Source: Chloroflexota bacterium (GTDB lineage: Bacteria; Chloroflexota; Dehalococcoidia; UBA2979). Taken from it: 11,028 bases of DNA. This document shows positions 1 through 6,205 of this stretch, piece by piece. The translations under genes were made by a program, and so were the position numbers. Below the pieces are notes generated by a model that saw nothing but the letters and a program-made list of their open reading frames with translations, did no database searches and was not told where the DNA came from. Positions within the stretch are counted from its first letter, which is position 1. Each line of letters begins with the position of its first letter. Location: positions 1 to 11,028 of the forward strand of contig JAQCJS010000014.1 of NCBI GenBank assembly GCA_027592975.1, given 5' to 3'.

Positions 1-1074
1 TCGACGGTCGCACTCTGCGACACCAACGGCGGCTCGCTGCCGGAGGCGGTGGTGCGCGGAGTGACCGAGGCGGGGCGCAGCGTGGACTGCGCGATCGGCA
101 TCCACGTCCACAACGACGCCGACCTCGCGGTTGCGAACACGCTGCTGGCGGTGCAGGCCGGGGCGACGCAGGTGCAGGCCTGCCTCAATGGCTGGGGCGA
201 GCGCTGCGGCAACGCGAACATCATCTCGGTGATCGCGAACCTCCAGCTCAAGCTCGGCATCGCGGTGATCAGCGCGCAGCAACTGGCGCGGCTCACGGAG
301 CTGGCGCACTTCGCCTCGGAGCTGGCGAACCTCGCGCCCAACGCGCAGCAGCCCTACGTGGGGACGAGCGCGTTCGCGCACAAGGCGGGGCTGCACGTCG
401 CTGCGATCACGAAGTCGGCGGGCTCCTACACCCACGTCGACCCGGCGCTGGTCGGCAACGCGGAGCGCGTGCTCGTCTCCGAGCTGTCGGGGCGGCGCAA
501 CATCCTGGCCAAGCTGAGCGAGCAGGCGGCCGACATCGCGCTCACGGACGCCGAGGCGAGCGCGCTCGCCGACCGCGTGAAGGAGCAGGAGGCGAAGGGC
601 TTCCAGTACGAGGGCGCGGAGGCCTCGTTCGAGCTGCTGGTCCGTCGATCGCTGGACGGCTACGTGGCGCCGTTCGAGATGGAGGACTTCCTGATCGTGC
701 AGCGCCGCCGCAACCTGCGCGGCGCCGAGGAGAACGAGATGCAGGCCGAGGCGATGGTCAAGGTGCGCGTCGGCGCGACGCTGACGCAGACCGCGGCCGA
801 CGGCAACGGACCGGTCTCCGCGCTGGACGGTGCGGTGCGGCGCGGGCTGCTGGAGTCCTTCCCGGAGCTGGAGCACGTACACCTGGTGGACTACAAGGTA
901 CGCATCATCAACCCCGCGGGCGGCTCCGACGCGGCGGTGCGCGTGCTCATCGAGTCCTCGGACGGCGCGCACCTCTGGCGGACCGTCGGCGCCTCGACGG
1001 ACGTGGTCGAGGCGTCGTGGCTGGCGCTGCAGGACTCCTATGAATACTGGATTCAGCGCTGGGCCAGCGCCTGA
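1..1074 (+). CDS. cimA: (R)-citramalate synthase, 5'-truncated by the window edge
   Basis: CimA condenses acetyl-CoA with pyruvate to give (R)-citramalate, the entry to the threonine-independent isoleucine pathway. The frame is open from base 1, so the gene starts outside the window; 357 residues are visible out of a usual 520-540. Visible residues 6-11 (CDTNGG) and the HVHND metal-binding motif (His35, His37) belong to the C-terminal part of the DRE-TIM (HMGL-like) barrel. NGWGERCGNAN, SAFAHKAGLHV and LVSELSGRRN are typical of CimA rather than of 2-isopropylmalate synthase. Roughly the last 130 residues match the LeuA-type allosteric domain, which in this family binds the end-product amino acid. 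It ends with TGA and converges on the zinc-ribbon gene. The alternative, LeuA, is less likely because of the SGRRN linker region and the C-terminal style. The family is sure; the exact product is fairly sure. Confidence 0.93.
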   Translation, partial: STVALCDTNGGSLPEAVVRGVTEAGRSVDCAIGIHVHNDADLAVANTLLAVQAGATQVQACLNGWGERCGNANIISVIANLQLKLGIAVISAQQLARLTELAHFASELANLAPNAQQPYVGTSAFAHKAGLHVAAITKSAGSYTHVDPALVGNAERVLVSELSGRRNILAKLSEQAADIALTDAEASALADRVKEQEAKGFQYEGAEASFELLVRRSLDGYVAPFEMEDFLIVQRRRNLRGAEENEMQAEAMVKVRVGATLTQTAADGNGPVSALDGAVRRGLLESFPELEHVHLVDYKVRIINPAGGSDAAVRVLIESSDGAHLWRTVGASTDVVEASWLALQDSYEYWIQRWASA

Positions 1075-1103
1075 CGGACGCCCGCGCTAGCTGCTGCTCG
1101 GCA

Positions 1104-1126
1104 GCGAGGGCAGCTGCGAGGGCAGC
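1104..1126. repeat. Two tandem copies of an 11-base unit between convergent genes
   Basis: GCGAGGGCAGC occurs at 1104-1114 and again at 1116-1126, a 12-base period. Just upstream, GCTGC-TCG-GCAGC (about 1093-1105) could form a short hairpin. Neither strand has a T-run, so this is not a convincing intrinsic terminator. It lies in the 84-base gap between the ends of cimA and the zinc-ribbon gene. It may simply be low-complexity GC-rich DNA. Confidence 0.35.
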
Positions 1127-1158
1127 GGAGGGGCGGGGGGCCTGGAGGGCGGAAGCGC

Positions 1159-1371
1159 CTAGAGGCGGAGCTTGCCGTGCGAGGGCTGGCGGCGGCGCTG
1201 CTTGCCGGCGGCCAGGCGCTCTTCCTCCTCGAGGTCCTTCGGGTCACAGCGCTGGGCCTCGTGCACGTAGCCACAGGCCACACACGTCCCAAACTGGCCG
1301 TACCAGTCGTCCTCGATGATCATCAGCCCGCGACAACGCGGGCACTTCTTTGGCGGCGCGCTTACGATCAT
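1159..1371 (-). CDS. Small zinc-ribbon protein with basic tail, under a c-di-AMP riboswitch
   Basis: This is a 70-residue protein of unknown function. Two cysteine pairs, CPRC (residues 10-13) and CVAC (residues 30-33), lie 16 residues apart and form a zinc ribbon of the kind seen in many tiny bacterial proteins. The spacer holds a WYGQF segment. After the ribbon, an acidic stretch (DLEEEE) is followed by a strongly basic tail ending near KLRL, which could contact nucleic acid; that is inference. The ATG at 1371 is chosen because a consensus AAGGAGGG lies 5 bases upstream. The frame stays open further upstream, but that extension would translate the riboswitch and lacks family-like sequence. 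It is monocistronic as far as visible: cimA converges from the other side. The long regulated leader argues that its level matters to the cell. It is the only gene visible downstream of the riboswitch. Confidence 0.82.
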   Translation of the reverse strand: MIVSAPPKKCPRCRGLMIIEDDWYGQFGTCVACGYVHEAQRCDPKDLEEEERLAAGKQRRRQPSHGKLRL

Positions 1372-1376
1372 TGCCG

Positions 1377-1384
1377 CCCTCCTT
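1377..1384 (-). promoter_or_regulatory. Shine-Dalgarno of the zinc-ribbon gene
   Basis: AAGGAGGG on the minus strand sits 5 bases before the ATG at 1371 and fixes that start against longer in-frame options. It directly follows a possible stem (1425-1429 with 1385-1389), so its access could depend on leader folding. Confidence 0.85.
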
Positions 1385-1429
1385 CTGGAATCGTCCGCAT
1401 CCGGCATCCCGCCGGCCGGGCTGATCCAG
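1385..1429 (-). promoter_or_regulatory. Possible expression platform between riboswitch and start codon
   Basis: In RNA sense, CUGGA (1429-1425) can pair with UCCAG (1389-1385), enclosing a second hairpin CCGGC (1415-1411), loop 1410-1406, GCCGG (1405-1401). The 5' arm of the outer stem abuts the 3' arm of riboswitch helix P1, and its 3' arm abuts the Shine-Dalgarno. There is no U-run, so translational control is more likely than an intrinsic terminator. The pairing is read by eye; no folding energy was computed. Confidence 0.4.
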
Positions 1430-1430
1430 G

Positions 1431-1543
1431 CAGCCTCCGAGGTTAGCTGTCGGGTTCGGGCTGGTTCAGTATGCCCGTCCTTCCCACTGGAAGGATTCAC
1501 CCCATCAAATTGGGTCCCCCGGTCTCGACCCGAGATTCGGCTG
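1431..1543 (-). promoter_or_regulatory. Cyclic di-AMP riboswitch (ydaO/yuaA class)
   Basis: On the minus strand the leader carries the conserved blocks of the ydaO/yuaA aptamer in the right order: CCGAAUC (1540-1534), GGGGGACCCAA (1520-1510), GGGGUGAAUC (1503-1494) and CCGAACCCGACAGCUAACCU ending in CGG (about 1459-1437). Helices visible by eye are P1 (CAGCC 1543-1539 with GGCUG 1435-1431), a hairpin UCUCG/CGAGA (1535-1531 with 1527-1523), and CCUUCC/GGAAGG with an AGUG loop (1494-1479). Known members sense c-di-AMP and usually switch expression off when it is abundant; classical targets are cell-wall hydrolases and potassium or osmolyte transport. Here the first and only gene downstream on this strand is the 70-aa zinc-ribbon protein. 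Recognition rests on remembered consensus and helix complementarity, not on a covariance-model score. Confidence 0.9.
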
Positions 1544-1552
1544 GCCACGCAT

Positions 1553-1573
1553 CACGAGCGTGAACGGCTCGTG
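1553..1573 (-). other. Hairpin at the 5' end of the riboswitch transcript
   Basis: CACGAGC (1573-1567) and GCUCGUG (1559-1553) form a perfect 7-bp stem with a 7-base loop. It lies between the predicted transcription start (about 1581) and the aptamer. It could protect the 5' end of the leader or help the aptamer fold; no function is established. Confidence 0.5.
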
Positions 1574-1587
1574 CTTGTGACAACAAG

Positions 1588-1615
1588 AGCATAGTCACCG
1601 CCCCCACCTTGTCAA
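1588..1615 (-). promoter_or_regulatory. Sigma-70-type promoter for the riboswitch/zinc-ribbon transcript
   Basis: On the minus strand a perfect -35 TTGACA (1615-1610) is followed after 16 bases by -10 TATGCT (1593-1588). Transcription would start near 1581, giving a leader of about 210 nt that contains the whole aptamer. It is the strongest promoter match I see in the window. Confidence 0.75.
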
Positions 1616-1795
1616 CCCGGGCGTTCACGAAATCACAAACTTATTACCCCAACGCATTGCAGAGACGGGACAGCCGGTGTCGCGGGCCCTCCCGGAGCTG
1701 AGGCAGGCTGTTGACAGCCGCGCCGCGTACACTGCCCCTGAGCCGCCAACCGGCGCCGCGCGCCCTCCGGATCCGGCAGCGAGGACCACAACCGC
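1616..1795 (+). other. Upstream region of the cob operon
   Basis: The gene-free stretch 1372-1795 is filled on its left by the minus-strand leader and promoter described separately. On the right, 1616-1795 should hold the cobT promoter. I see a weak -10-like TACACT (1728-1733) without a good -35 at the proper distance, and a TTGACA (1711-1716) only 11 bases before it. A 6-bp inverted repeat GGCTGT-TG-ACAGCC (1706-1719) overlaps that TTGACA and could be an operator. I find no cobalamin riboswitch B12-box. GAGGA (1781-1785) is the likely cobT ribosome-binding site. Confidence 0.3.
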
Positions 1796-2893
1796 ATGCA
1801 CGTCTCCCAAGCGAACGAGCTGATCCGGGCCACTGCCGCGGCGATCGGCCCGCTGGACGCCAGGGCCTCCCACGCCGCAGCCGAGCGGCAGCAATCGCTC
1901 ACCAAGCCCCCGGGGTCGCTGGGACGGCTGGAGGATCTGGCGCTCCGGATCGCCGGCATCCGTGGGCTGGCCCGCCCGCGTCTCGATCACCGGCTGGTCG
2001 TGATCGCGGCCGGTGACCACGGCGTCGCGGCGCAGGGGGTCTCTGCCTATCCACCGGAGGTCACCGGGCAGATGGTGCAGAACTTCCTGGCCGGGGGTGC
2101 CGCCATCAACGTGCTGGCCGCCCATGCCGGGGCCCGCGTCCTCGTGGTGGACGCGGGGGTCGCATCGGAGACGCCCGAGGACCCGCGCCTCGTCCGCCTG
2201 CGACTCGGGCCGGGGACGGCGGACATCACCCGCGGGCCGGCGATGTCCCGTGACCACGCGAGCCTTGCGGTCGCCGCGGGCATCAACCTCGTCGCCGAGG
2301 AGACCCGGCGCGCGGGGCTGGAGATCGTGGGCGCAGGCGAGATGGGGATCGGGAACAGCACTGCCGCGGCTGCGATCATCGCAGCCGCCACCGGTCACCC
2401 CGCCCGCGCCGTGACCGGGCGTGGGACCGGCATCGACGACGACCGCTTCGAGACGAAGGTGCGTGCCGTGGAGGCCGCGCTGGCGGTGAACCGGCCCGAC
2501 GCGCAGGACGGCCTGGACCTGTTGATGAAGGTGGGCGGGTACGAGATCGGCATGCTGGCGGGGGTCTACCTGGGAGCGGCATCCCTCCGCGTTCCGGCGG
2601 TAATCGACGGGATCATCTCCGGCGCCGCCGCCCTGATCGCGGAGGCGGTCGCCCCGGAGGTCCGGCCGTACCTGCTGGCATCGCACCGCTCCGCGGAGCC
2701 CGGCCACGCGGCCACGCTGGAGCACCTCCGACTCGAGCCGCTTCTGGACCTGGGGATGCGGCTGGGCGAGGGCAGCGGGGCAGCGCTCGGCATCTCGCTG
2801 TGCGTCGCCGCCTGCCGGGTACTCGACGAGATGTCCACGTTCGCCGAGGCTGGTGTCTCGGGGTCGGAGGACGTTGTGGAACCGGAGTCCTGA
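1796..2893 (+). CDS. cobT: Nicotinate-nucleotide--dimethylbenzimidazole phosphoribosyltransferase
   Basis: CobT transfers phosphoribose from nicotinate mononucleotide to the lower-ligand base (classically 5,6-dimethylbenzimidazole), giving alpha-ribazole phosphate for cobalamin assembly in the cytoplasm. The 365 residues match the usual 340-360. Visible family motifs are KPPGSLGRLE (37-46), GDHGV (73-77), GEMGIGNSTAA (181-191), TGRGTGIDDD (207-216), the ASHRSAEPGH segment (295-304) and RLGEGSGA (322-329), whose Glu325 corresponds to the catalytic base region of characterised CobT enzymes. The ATG is preceded by GAGGA with a 10-base gap. It is the first gene of cobT-cobS-cobU; its stop is followed after one base by the cobS start, so translation is probably coupled. 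Which base it activates in this organism cannot be read from the sequence. Confidence 0.96.
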   Translation: MHVSQANELIRATAAAIGPLDARASHAAAERQQSLTKPPGSLGRLEDLALRIAGIRGLARPRLDHRLVVIAAGDHGVAAQGVSAYPPEVTGQMVQNFLAGGAAINVLAAHAGARVLVVDAGVASETPEDPRLVRLRLGPGTADITRGPAMSRDHASLAVAAGINLVAEETRRAGLEIVGAGEMGIGNSTAAAAIIAAATGHPARAVTGRGTGIDDDRFETKVRAVEAALAVNRPDAQDGLDLLMKVGGYEIGMLAGVYLGAASLRVPAVIDGIISGAAALIAEAVAPEVRPYLLASHRSAEPGHAATLEHLRLEPLLDLGMRLGEGSGAALGISLCVAACRVLDEMSTFAEAGVSGSEDVVEPES

Positions 2894-2894
2894 C

Positions 2895-3671
2895 GTGCCG
2901 GTCCTGAACGGCGCGCTCATCGCCATCGAGTTCCTGACTCCGCTCCGACTCCGGAAGGTGCAGACGTACGACGACCGCGTCTTCGCGCAGGCGCTCGGCT
3001 GGTATCCGTTCGCCGGGCTGCTGATCGGCGTGATGCTGGTGCTCGTGGAGCGAGGCCTGAGCGAGCTGCTCCCCGCCGCCCCCACCGCCGCCCTCCTGGT
3101 CGCCGCGCTCGCGCTCTTCTCGGGCGGGCTCCACCTGGACGGGGTGGCAGACACGGCGGACGGCATGGCGGTGCAGGGTGACCGCGCCGAGCGGCTCGGC
3201 GTGATGAGCGAGGGGAACACCGGCCCCGCCGGGGTCATGGCACTGGTGCTGGTACTGCTCGCGCAGTGGTCAGCGCTGGCCAGCCTCCCGGAGGAGGCGA
3301 AGACCGCAGCGCTCCTGGTCGCTCCGGTCCTTGCACGCTGGACGGTGGTGCCGGTCGCGCTCCTCTTCCGGCCGGCACGCCCCCGTGGCCTGGGCCATGC
3401 GATCCACGCCGGACTCTGGCCGATCGCCGCACCGCTCGCCACCGCCATCGGCGTGTCCGTCGCACTCCTCGCGTTCGGCGTCGCGGGGCTCGTGCTCGTG
3501 CTGGTCGCGGCGCTCACGGCGATCCTGATCGCCGGAGCCGCCGCGCGGATGCTGGATGGGGTGACCGGCGACGTCTACGGCGCGGGGATCGAGGTCGCGC
3601 AGGTGGCGCTCTGGCTCGCGGTCGTTGCCTCCGTGAACCACGGCTGGGCAGAACCCCTCCTGGAGCTCTAG
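2895..3671 (+). CDS. cobS: Adenosylcobinamide-GDP ribazoletransferase (cobalamin synthase)
   Basis: CobS is the membrane enzyme that joins adenosylcobinamide-GDP to alpha-ribazole or its phosphate, finishing the nucleotide loop of cobalamin. The 258 residues have several hydrophobic helices and the family signature GGLHLDGVADTADG (77-90), whose aspartates bind Mg2+. The next conserved segment reads MSEGNTGPAG (104-113) where many homologues have a MKDSRIG-like sequence, a noticeable but probably harmless variant. The GTG at 2895 is preferred: GGAG (2884-2887) lies 7 bases upstream and it begins one base after the cobT stop. A longer in-frame start at 2853 would overlap cobT and add a non-hydrophobic, non-family N-terminus. 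The next gene, cobU, starts 2 bases after the stop. Confidence 0.94.
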   Translation: MPVLNGALIAIEFLTPLRLRKVQTYDDRVFAQALGWYPFAGLLIGVMLVLVERGLSELLPAAPTAALLVAALALFSGGLHLDGVADTADGMAVQGDRAERLGVMSEGNTGPAGVMALVLVLLAQWSALASLPEEAKTAALLVAPVLARWTVVPVALLFRPARPRGLGHAIHAGLWPIAAPLATAIGVSVALLAFGVAGLVLVLVAALTAILIAGAAARMLDGVTGDVYGAGIEVAQVALWLAVVASVNHGWAEPLLEL

Positions 3672-3673
3672 CC

Positions 3674-4264
3674 GTGGGCCGGCTCCTCCTGGTCACGGGT
3701 GGCGCACGCAGCGGCAAGTCGGCCTTCGCCGAACACCTCGCCGGCGAATCGCGGCGCCCGGTCTACTACCTCGCCACGATGGAGCCCGGCGACGAAGAGC
3801 TCCGGGACCGTGTCGCCCGGCACCGAGCGCGCCGGCCCGCCGACTGGATGACCGTGGAGGAGCCCCGCGCGATCGCGGAGGCGGTCGCGGACGCGCCCGG
3901 GGACGCGTGCGTCCTGCTGGACTGCCTCTCGCTGTGGGTGACGAACCGACTGCTCGAACTGGACGACGAGGAGCCGACGCTGGACGCGCTCGACGCGCTG
4001 GAAACAGCGCTCGACGGGGAGGTCGACCGGCTGATCGAGGCGGGGCGCCGTCGCCCGGGGCCCACGATCGTCGTCACGAACGAAGTCGGCTCCGGACTCG
4101 TCCCCCCATACCCGCTGGGCCGCGCGTACCGGGACGTGCTGGGCCGCGCAAACCAGCGTGTCTCGCGGGCAGCGGACGGGGCATGGTTGCTTGTCGCCGG
4201 GCGGGCGCTGGAGCTACCGTCCCCGGCCCAGCCGCCGGGGACGGGCGAGACGCTGGACGCCTGA
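3674..4264 (+). CDS. cobU: Adenosylcobinamide kinase / adenosylcobinamide-phosphate guanylyltransferase
   Basis: This bifunctional enzyme phosphorylates adenosylcobinamide and then transfers GMP to it, giving the adenosylcobinamide-GDP used by CobS. Its 196 residues fit the family (about 180-200). A Walker A motif GGARSGKS (9-16) stands at the N-terminus, followed by ATMEPGDEE (34-42) and the RVARHRARRPADW segment. His50 there matches the histidine that is guanylylated in CobU. LLDCLSLWVTN and VTNEVGSGLVPPYPLGRAYRD, followed by GRANQ, are further family hallmarks. The GTG start at 3674 puts the P-loop at the usual distance from the N-terminus and has GGAG (3662-3665) 8 bases upstream. The frame is open far upstream inside cobS, but that part is out-of-frame noise. 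It is the last gene of the operon and converges on the DUF2269-like gene 14 bases away. Confidence 0.95.
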   Translation: MGRLLLVTGGARSGKSAFAEHLAGESRRPVYYLATMEPGDEELRDRVARHRARRPADWMTVEEPRAIAEAVADAPGDACVLLDCLSLWVTNRLLELDDEEPTLDALDALETALDGEVDRLIEAGRRRPGPTIVVTNEVGSGLVPPYPLGRAYRDVLGRANQRVSRAADGAWLLVAGRALELPSPAQPPGTGETLDA

Positions 4265-4278
4265 GGGCTGACAGAGGG

Positions 4279-4758
4279 CTACAGTCCGGGCTTCGCCACC
4301 ATCAGCCAGATCAGCACCACGTACATCAGGCCGAGGAGCGTGCCGCCGATCTTGGCGATCGGAGCGTTGAACTGCGCCACCAGACGGTCACTGTGCGTCT
4401 CCCCGCGAGCGAGCGCCGCTCGGGCCTCGGTCAGCACCCGCCGGCCGTGGCGGCCCATCACGATGCCGCCGATCGCCATCGCCACGAACCATGCGGCGTA
4501 GGAGGCGGAGATCCACGCCTGTGAGAAGTCGTACACGTCGCTCTCGATGACGAGCCAGGTGCCGAGCAGCAGCACGACCACCGCGGCGACCGAGGTGACA
4601 CGCCCGCCGAGCTGTTCCAACTCCACCGTGCGCACGATCTCGCGGACATCGGGGTTCCGGCCGGCCGTCAGGCTGGACAGCATCGCCGTCCCGCTCCCGA
4701 ACCCCATCACCACGACGCCCAGGATGTGCCCGACCAGCAGGATCTCGCGCAGGTCCAA
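4279..4758 (-). CDS. Four-helix membrane protein, DUF2269-like
   Basis: This is a 159-residue integral membrane protein of unknown function. Hydrophobic segments lie near residues 5-23, 53-72, 84-103 and 135-155, with a charged loop (about 104-130) between helices 3 and 4. The conserved-looking first helix LLVGHILGVVVMGFGSG with an early His resembles DUF2269 and related haem/redox-associated small membrane families; this assignment is by pattern and moderately sure. The start is TTG at 4758, chosen because AAGGGGG (4771-4765) lies 6 bases upstream and because it keeps the whole first helix; the next in-frame ATG (residue 18) would cut it. It is transcribed against the cob operon, with ends 14 bases apart and no clear terminator between them. 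Confidence 0.78.
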   Translation of the reverse strand: MDLREILLVGHILGVVVMGFGSGTAMLSSLTAGRNPDVREIVRTVELEQLGGRVTSVAAVVVLLLGTWLVIESDVYDFSQAWISASYAAWFVAMAIGGIVMGRHGRRVLTEARAALARGETHSDRLVAQFNAPIAKIGGTLLGLMYVVLIWLMVAKPGL

Positions 4759-4784
4759 CAGCCGCCCCCTTCAAGACCGTTGGC

Positions 4785-4790
4785 AGGATA
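4785..4790 (-). promoter_or_regulatory. Candidate -10 box for the DUF2269-like gene
   Basis: TATCCT on the minus strand would start transcription near 4778, about 20 bases before the TTG start. No good -35 hexamer is visible at the usual distance, so the call is weak. Confidence 0.25.
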
Positions 4791-4812
4791 GCGCGCAGCG
4801 CGGGGGAATGTG

Positions 4813-4834
4813 TGGGCCATCTTCATCGGGCCCA
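4813..4834 (-). terminator. Weak hairpin after the M23 peptidase gene
   Basis: TGGGCC and GGCCCA (6 bp) flank a 10-base loop, 29 bases downstream of the peptidase stop. No T-run follows, so it may only slow the polymerase or be chance. The peptidase and the DUF2269-like gene are on the same strand and could be cotranscribed. Confidence 0.25.
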
Positions 4835-4862
4835 ACTCAGGACCAGAAGCCACGCTGAACCG

Positions 4863-6041
4863 CTAGACGCAACGCACGATGAGCGGGGTCATCTCCGGGA
4901 TCGCCCCGGGGAACAGCGCGAACCATTCCGCGTTCACAAACGCAGGGGTCGGAGGCGGCGCGAACCGGATGAGGCCTCCCTCAGGCGGTGATGCCCAGAG
5001 CGTGAGGGTCGGCTGGTCACAGCCGATCGCCGTGATGAGCTCCTCCTGCGTGCCTCCGCCGAAGATGACCAGGTTGACTCCGGGCACCACCTCGCCCGTG
5101 AGGAGCGTGCCGCGGATCGCCTGCGGCTGTGACTGGGGCGCCGGCTCGGCTGACGGGGCCGGTTGCACGACAGGCTGCGCGACGGTGATCCGGACCGTAT
5201 CCGTGGCGGATCCCCCGGGACCGCTGGCCGTGACCCGGAAGTCCAGGGAGCTACCGATATTCGCCGGTGTGTGGAATGTCAGCGCCTCACCGGTGGCGGT
5301 ACCCACGATCACCGGTGGCCCTGCTGTCTGAACCCACGCCAGCGAGGTGGCGTGGGCCGCCGCCGCGGAGAGCGTGACGACGATCCCCGGCGCAGCGAGG
5401 CGATCCGGCCACGCGTCGACCGACGGCGCCTGTGCTCCAGCGACCGGTACCCCTCCGGCCGAGCCGTTCGTGGAGACGATCCGCCGCCCGAAGTGAGCAT
5501 TGTGGGTGGTTGCCGCCTCGAAATCCTGGCCTTCGATAGCGTACGGACCGGCGAAGGGGAGCGGAGCCCCGCTGGAGCCCCAGTCACCGTTGCGGACATT
5601 GAGCTGCAGGTGGATGTGTGCGATCCCGTTGTTGTTCGCCATGCCGTCCGGGGCCACGGTCCCCAGGGGCTGCCCGGCGCTGACGGGGTCGCCGCGCTCC
5701 AGGCCGGCGAGCGGCAGGACGTGGCAGAGGAGCAGGTTGACCGCGCTCGTACGCACGGAGATGCAGTCACTGGAGACGTAGCCGACCTCGCCATCGATCG
5801 GTGAGAGCAGCGGTGTCCCGCCGGTCTCCGCATCCACCCGCCAGAGGTCGAGCGCATACGGGTCAATGCCGTTGTGCGTGGCGGTGTTGTAACCGGCCAG
5901 CACTCCCCACTCGCTACCGGCGGGGGCGGGGAACAGGATCCCGGAGTTTTGAGCCTCCGTGGAGCTGGTGACGAAGAGCGTCAGCACGGTGCCAACGAGA
6001 ACGGCGGCGACAACGCGCGCCCATGCGGTCGCAGAAGGCAT
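4863..6041 (-). CDS. Secreted M23-family (LytM-type) metallopeptidase with Ig/PKD-like domain
   Basis: This is probably a zinc endopeptidase acting on peptidoglycan cross-bridges or another peptide outside the membrane. Of 392 residues, 1-30 form a Sec signal peptide (basic N-end, hydrophobic core, cleavage near TEA-QN). The M23 domain spans about 45-150: HNGID gives zinc ligands His56 and Asp60, HIH gives His142 and His144, and His107 fits the other active-site histidine, so the site looks intact. Residues 210-288 resemble a PKD/Ig-like beta domain with a terminal TDTVRITVA strand. A Pro/Gln/Ala-rich linker (290-308) leads to an unrecognised domain (309-392). Cys93/Cys106 and Cys341/Cys391 could form disulphides. 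The ATG has GGAGG 4 bases upstream. It lies downstream of htrA, separated by a strong terminator, so it needs its own promoter, which I could not identify with confidence. The substrate is not known. Confidence 0.87.
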   Translation of the reverse strand: MPSATAWARVVAAVLVGTVLTLFVTSSTEAQNSGILFPAPAGSEWGVLAGYNTATHNGIDPYALDLWRVDAETGGTPLLSPIDGEVGYVSSDCISVRTSAVNLLLCHVLPLAGLERGDPVSAGQPLGTVAPDGMANNNGIAHIHLQLNVRNGDWGSSGAPLPFAGPYAIEGQDFEAATTHNAHFGRRIVSTNGSAGGVPVAGAQAPSVDAWPDRLAAPGIVVTLSAAAAHATSLAWVQTAGPPVIVGTATGEALTFHTPANIGSSLDFRVTASGPGGSATDTVRITVAQPVVQPAPSAEPAPQSQPQAIRGTLLTGEVVPGVNLVIFGGGTQEELITAIGCDQPTLTLWASPPEGGLIRFAPPPTPAFVNAEWFALFPGAIPEMTPLIVRCV

Positions 6042-6139
6042 CCCACCTCCGGTGCGTGACTCCCCGCCCCACCCGGACAGTAACGATTCTCCCCCGCGAG
6101 CGTTCGGTCACGCCACCGGGGAGACGTCAGCGTTGCACA

Positions 6140-6177
6140 AGAAAACGCAAGAAGAAGCCCCGGTCTCCCGGGGCTTC
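6140..6177 (-). terminator. Intrinsic terminator of the htrA transcript
   Basis: A perfect 10-bp stem (GAAGCCCCGG / CCGGGGCTTC, 6154-6163 with 6168-6177) with a 4-base loop lies 28 bases beyond the htrA stop. On the minus strand it is followed by a T-rich tail (TTCTTGCGTTTTCTTG). This separates htrA from the M23 peptidase gene. The opposite strand has no T-run and no gene needing it. Confidence 0.85.
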
Positions 6178-6205
6178 GTGTGCGATGGTCAGCACCGCCC
6201 CGCGG

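Noticed and set aside
830..1090. Small frames overlapping cimA and other sure genes
   Set aside because: These Arg/Ser/Thr/Pro-rich translations are typical out-of-frame shadows of GC-rich coding DNA.
1372..1548. N-terminal extension of the zinc-ribbon protein to 129 residues
   Set aside because: It would translate the c-di-AMP aptamer; the strong Shine-Dalgarno just before 1371 fixes the shorter start.
1711..1733. TTGACA ... TACACT as a cobT promoter
   Set aside because: The spacer is only 11 bases, too short for a sigma-70 promoter; kept only as a possible operator region.
1616..1795. Cobalamin riboswitch upstream of cobT
   Set aside because: I looked for the B12-box and its surrounding helices and found no adequate match; a covariance search would settle it.
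1625..3517. 630-codon open frame on the minus strand opposite cobT and cobS
   Set aside because: Composition is Arg/Ala/Gly/Ser-rich with no recognisable domain, and it is antisense to two sure genes; it is a by-product of high GC.
3266..3673. Long upstream extension of cobU inside cobS
   Set aside because: It would push the P-loop far from the N-terminus; the GTG at 3674 has a proper Shine-Dalgarno and tight spacing to cobS.
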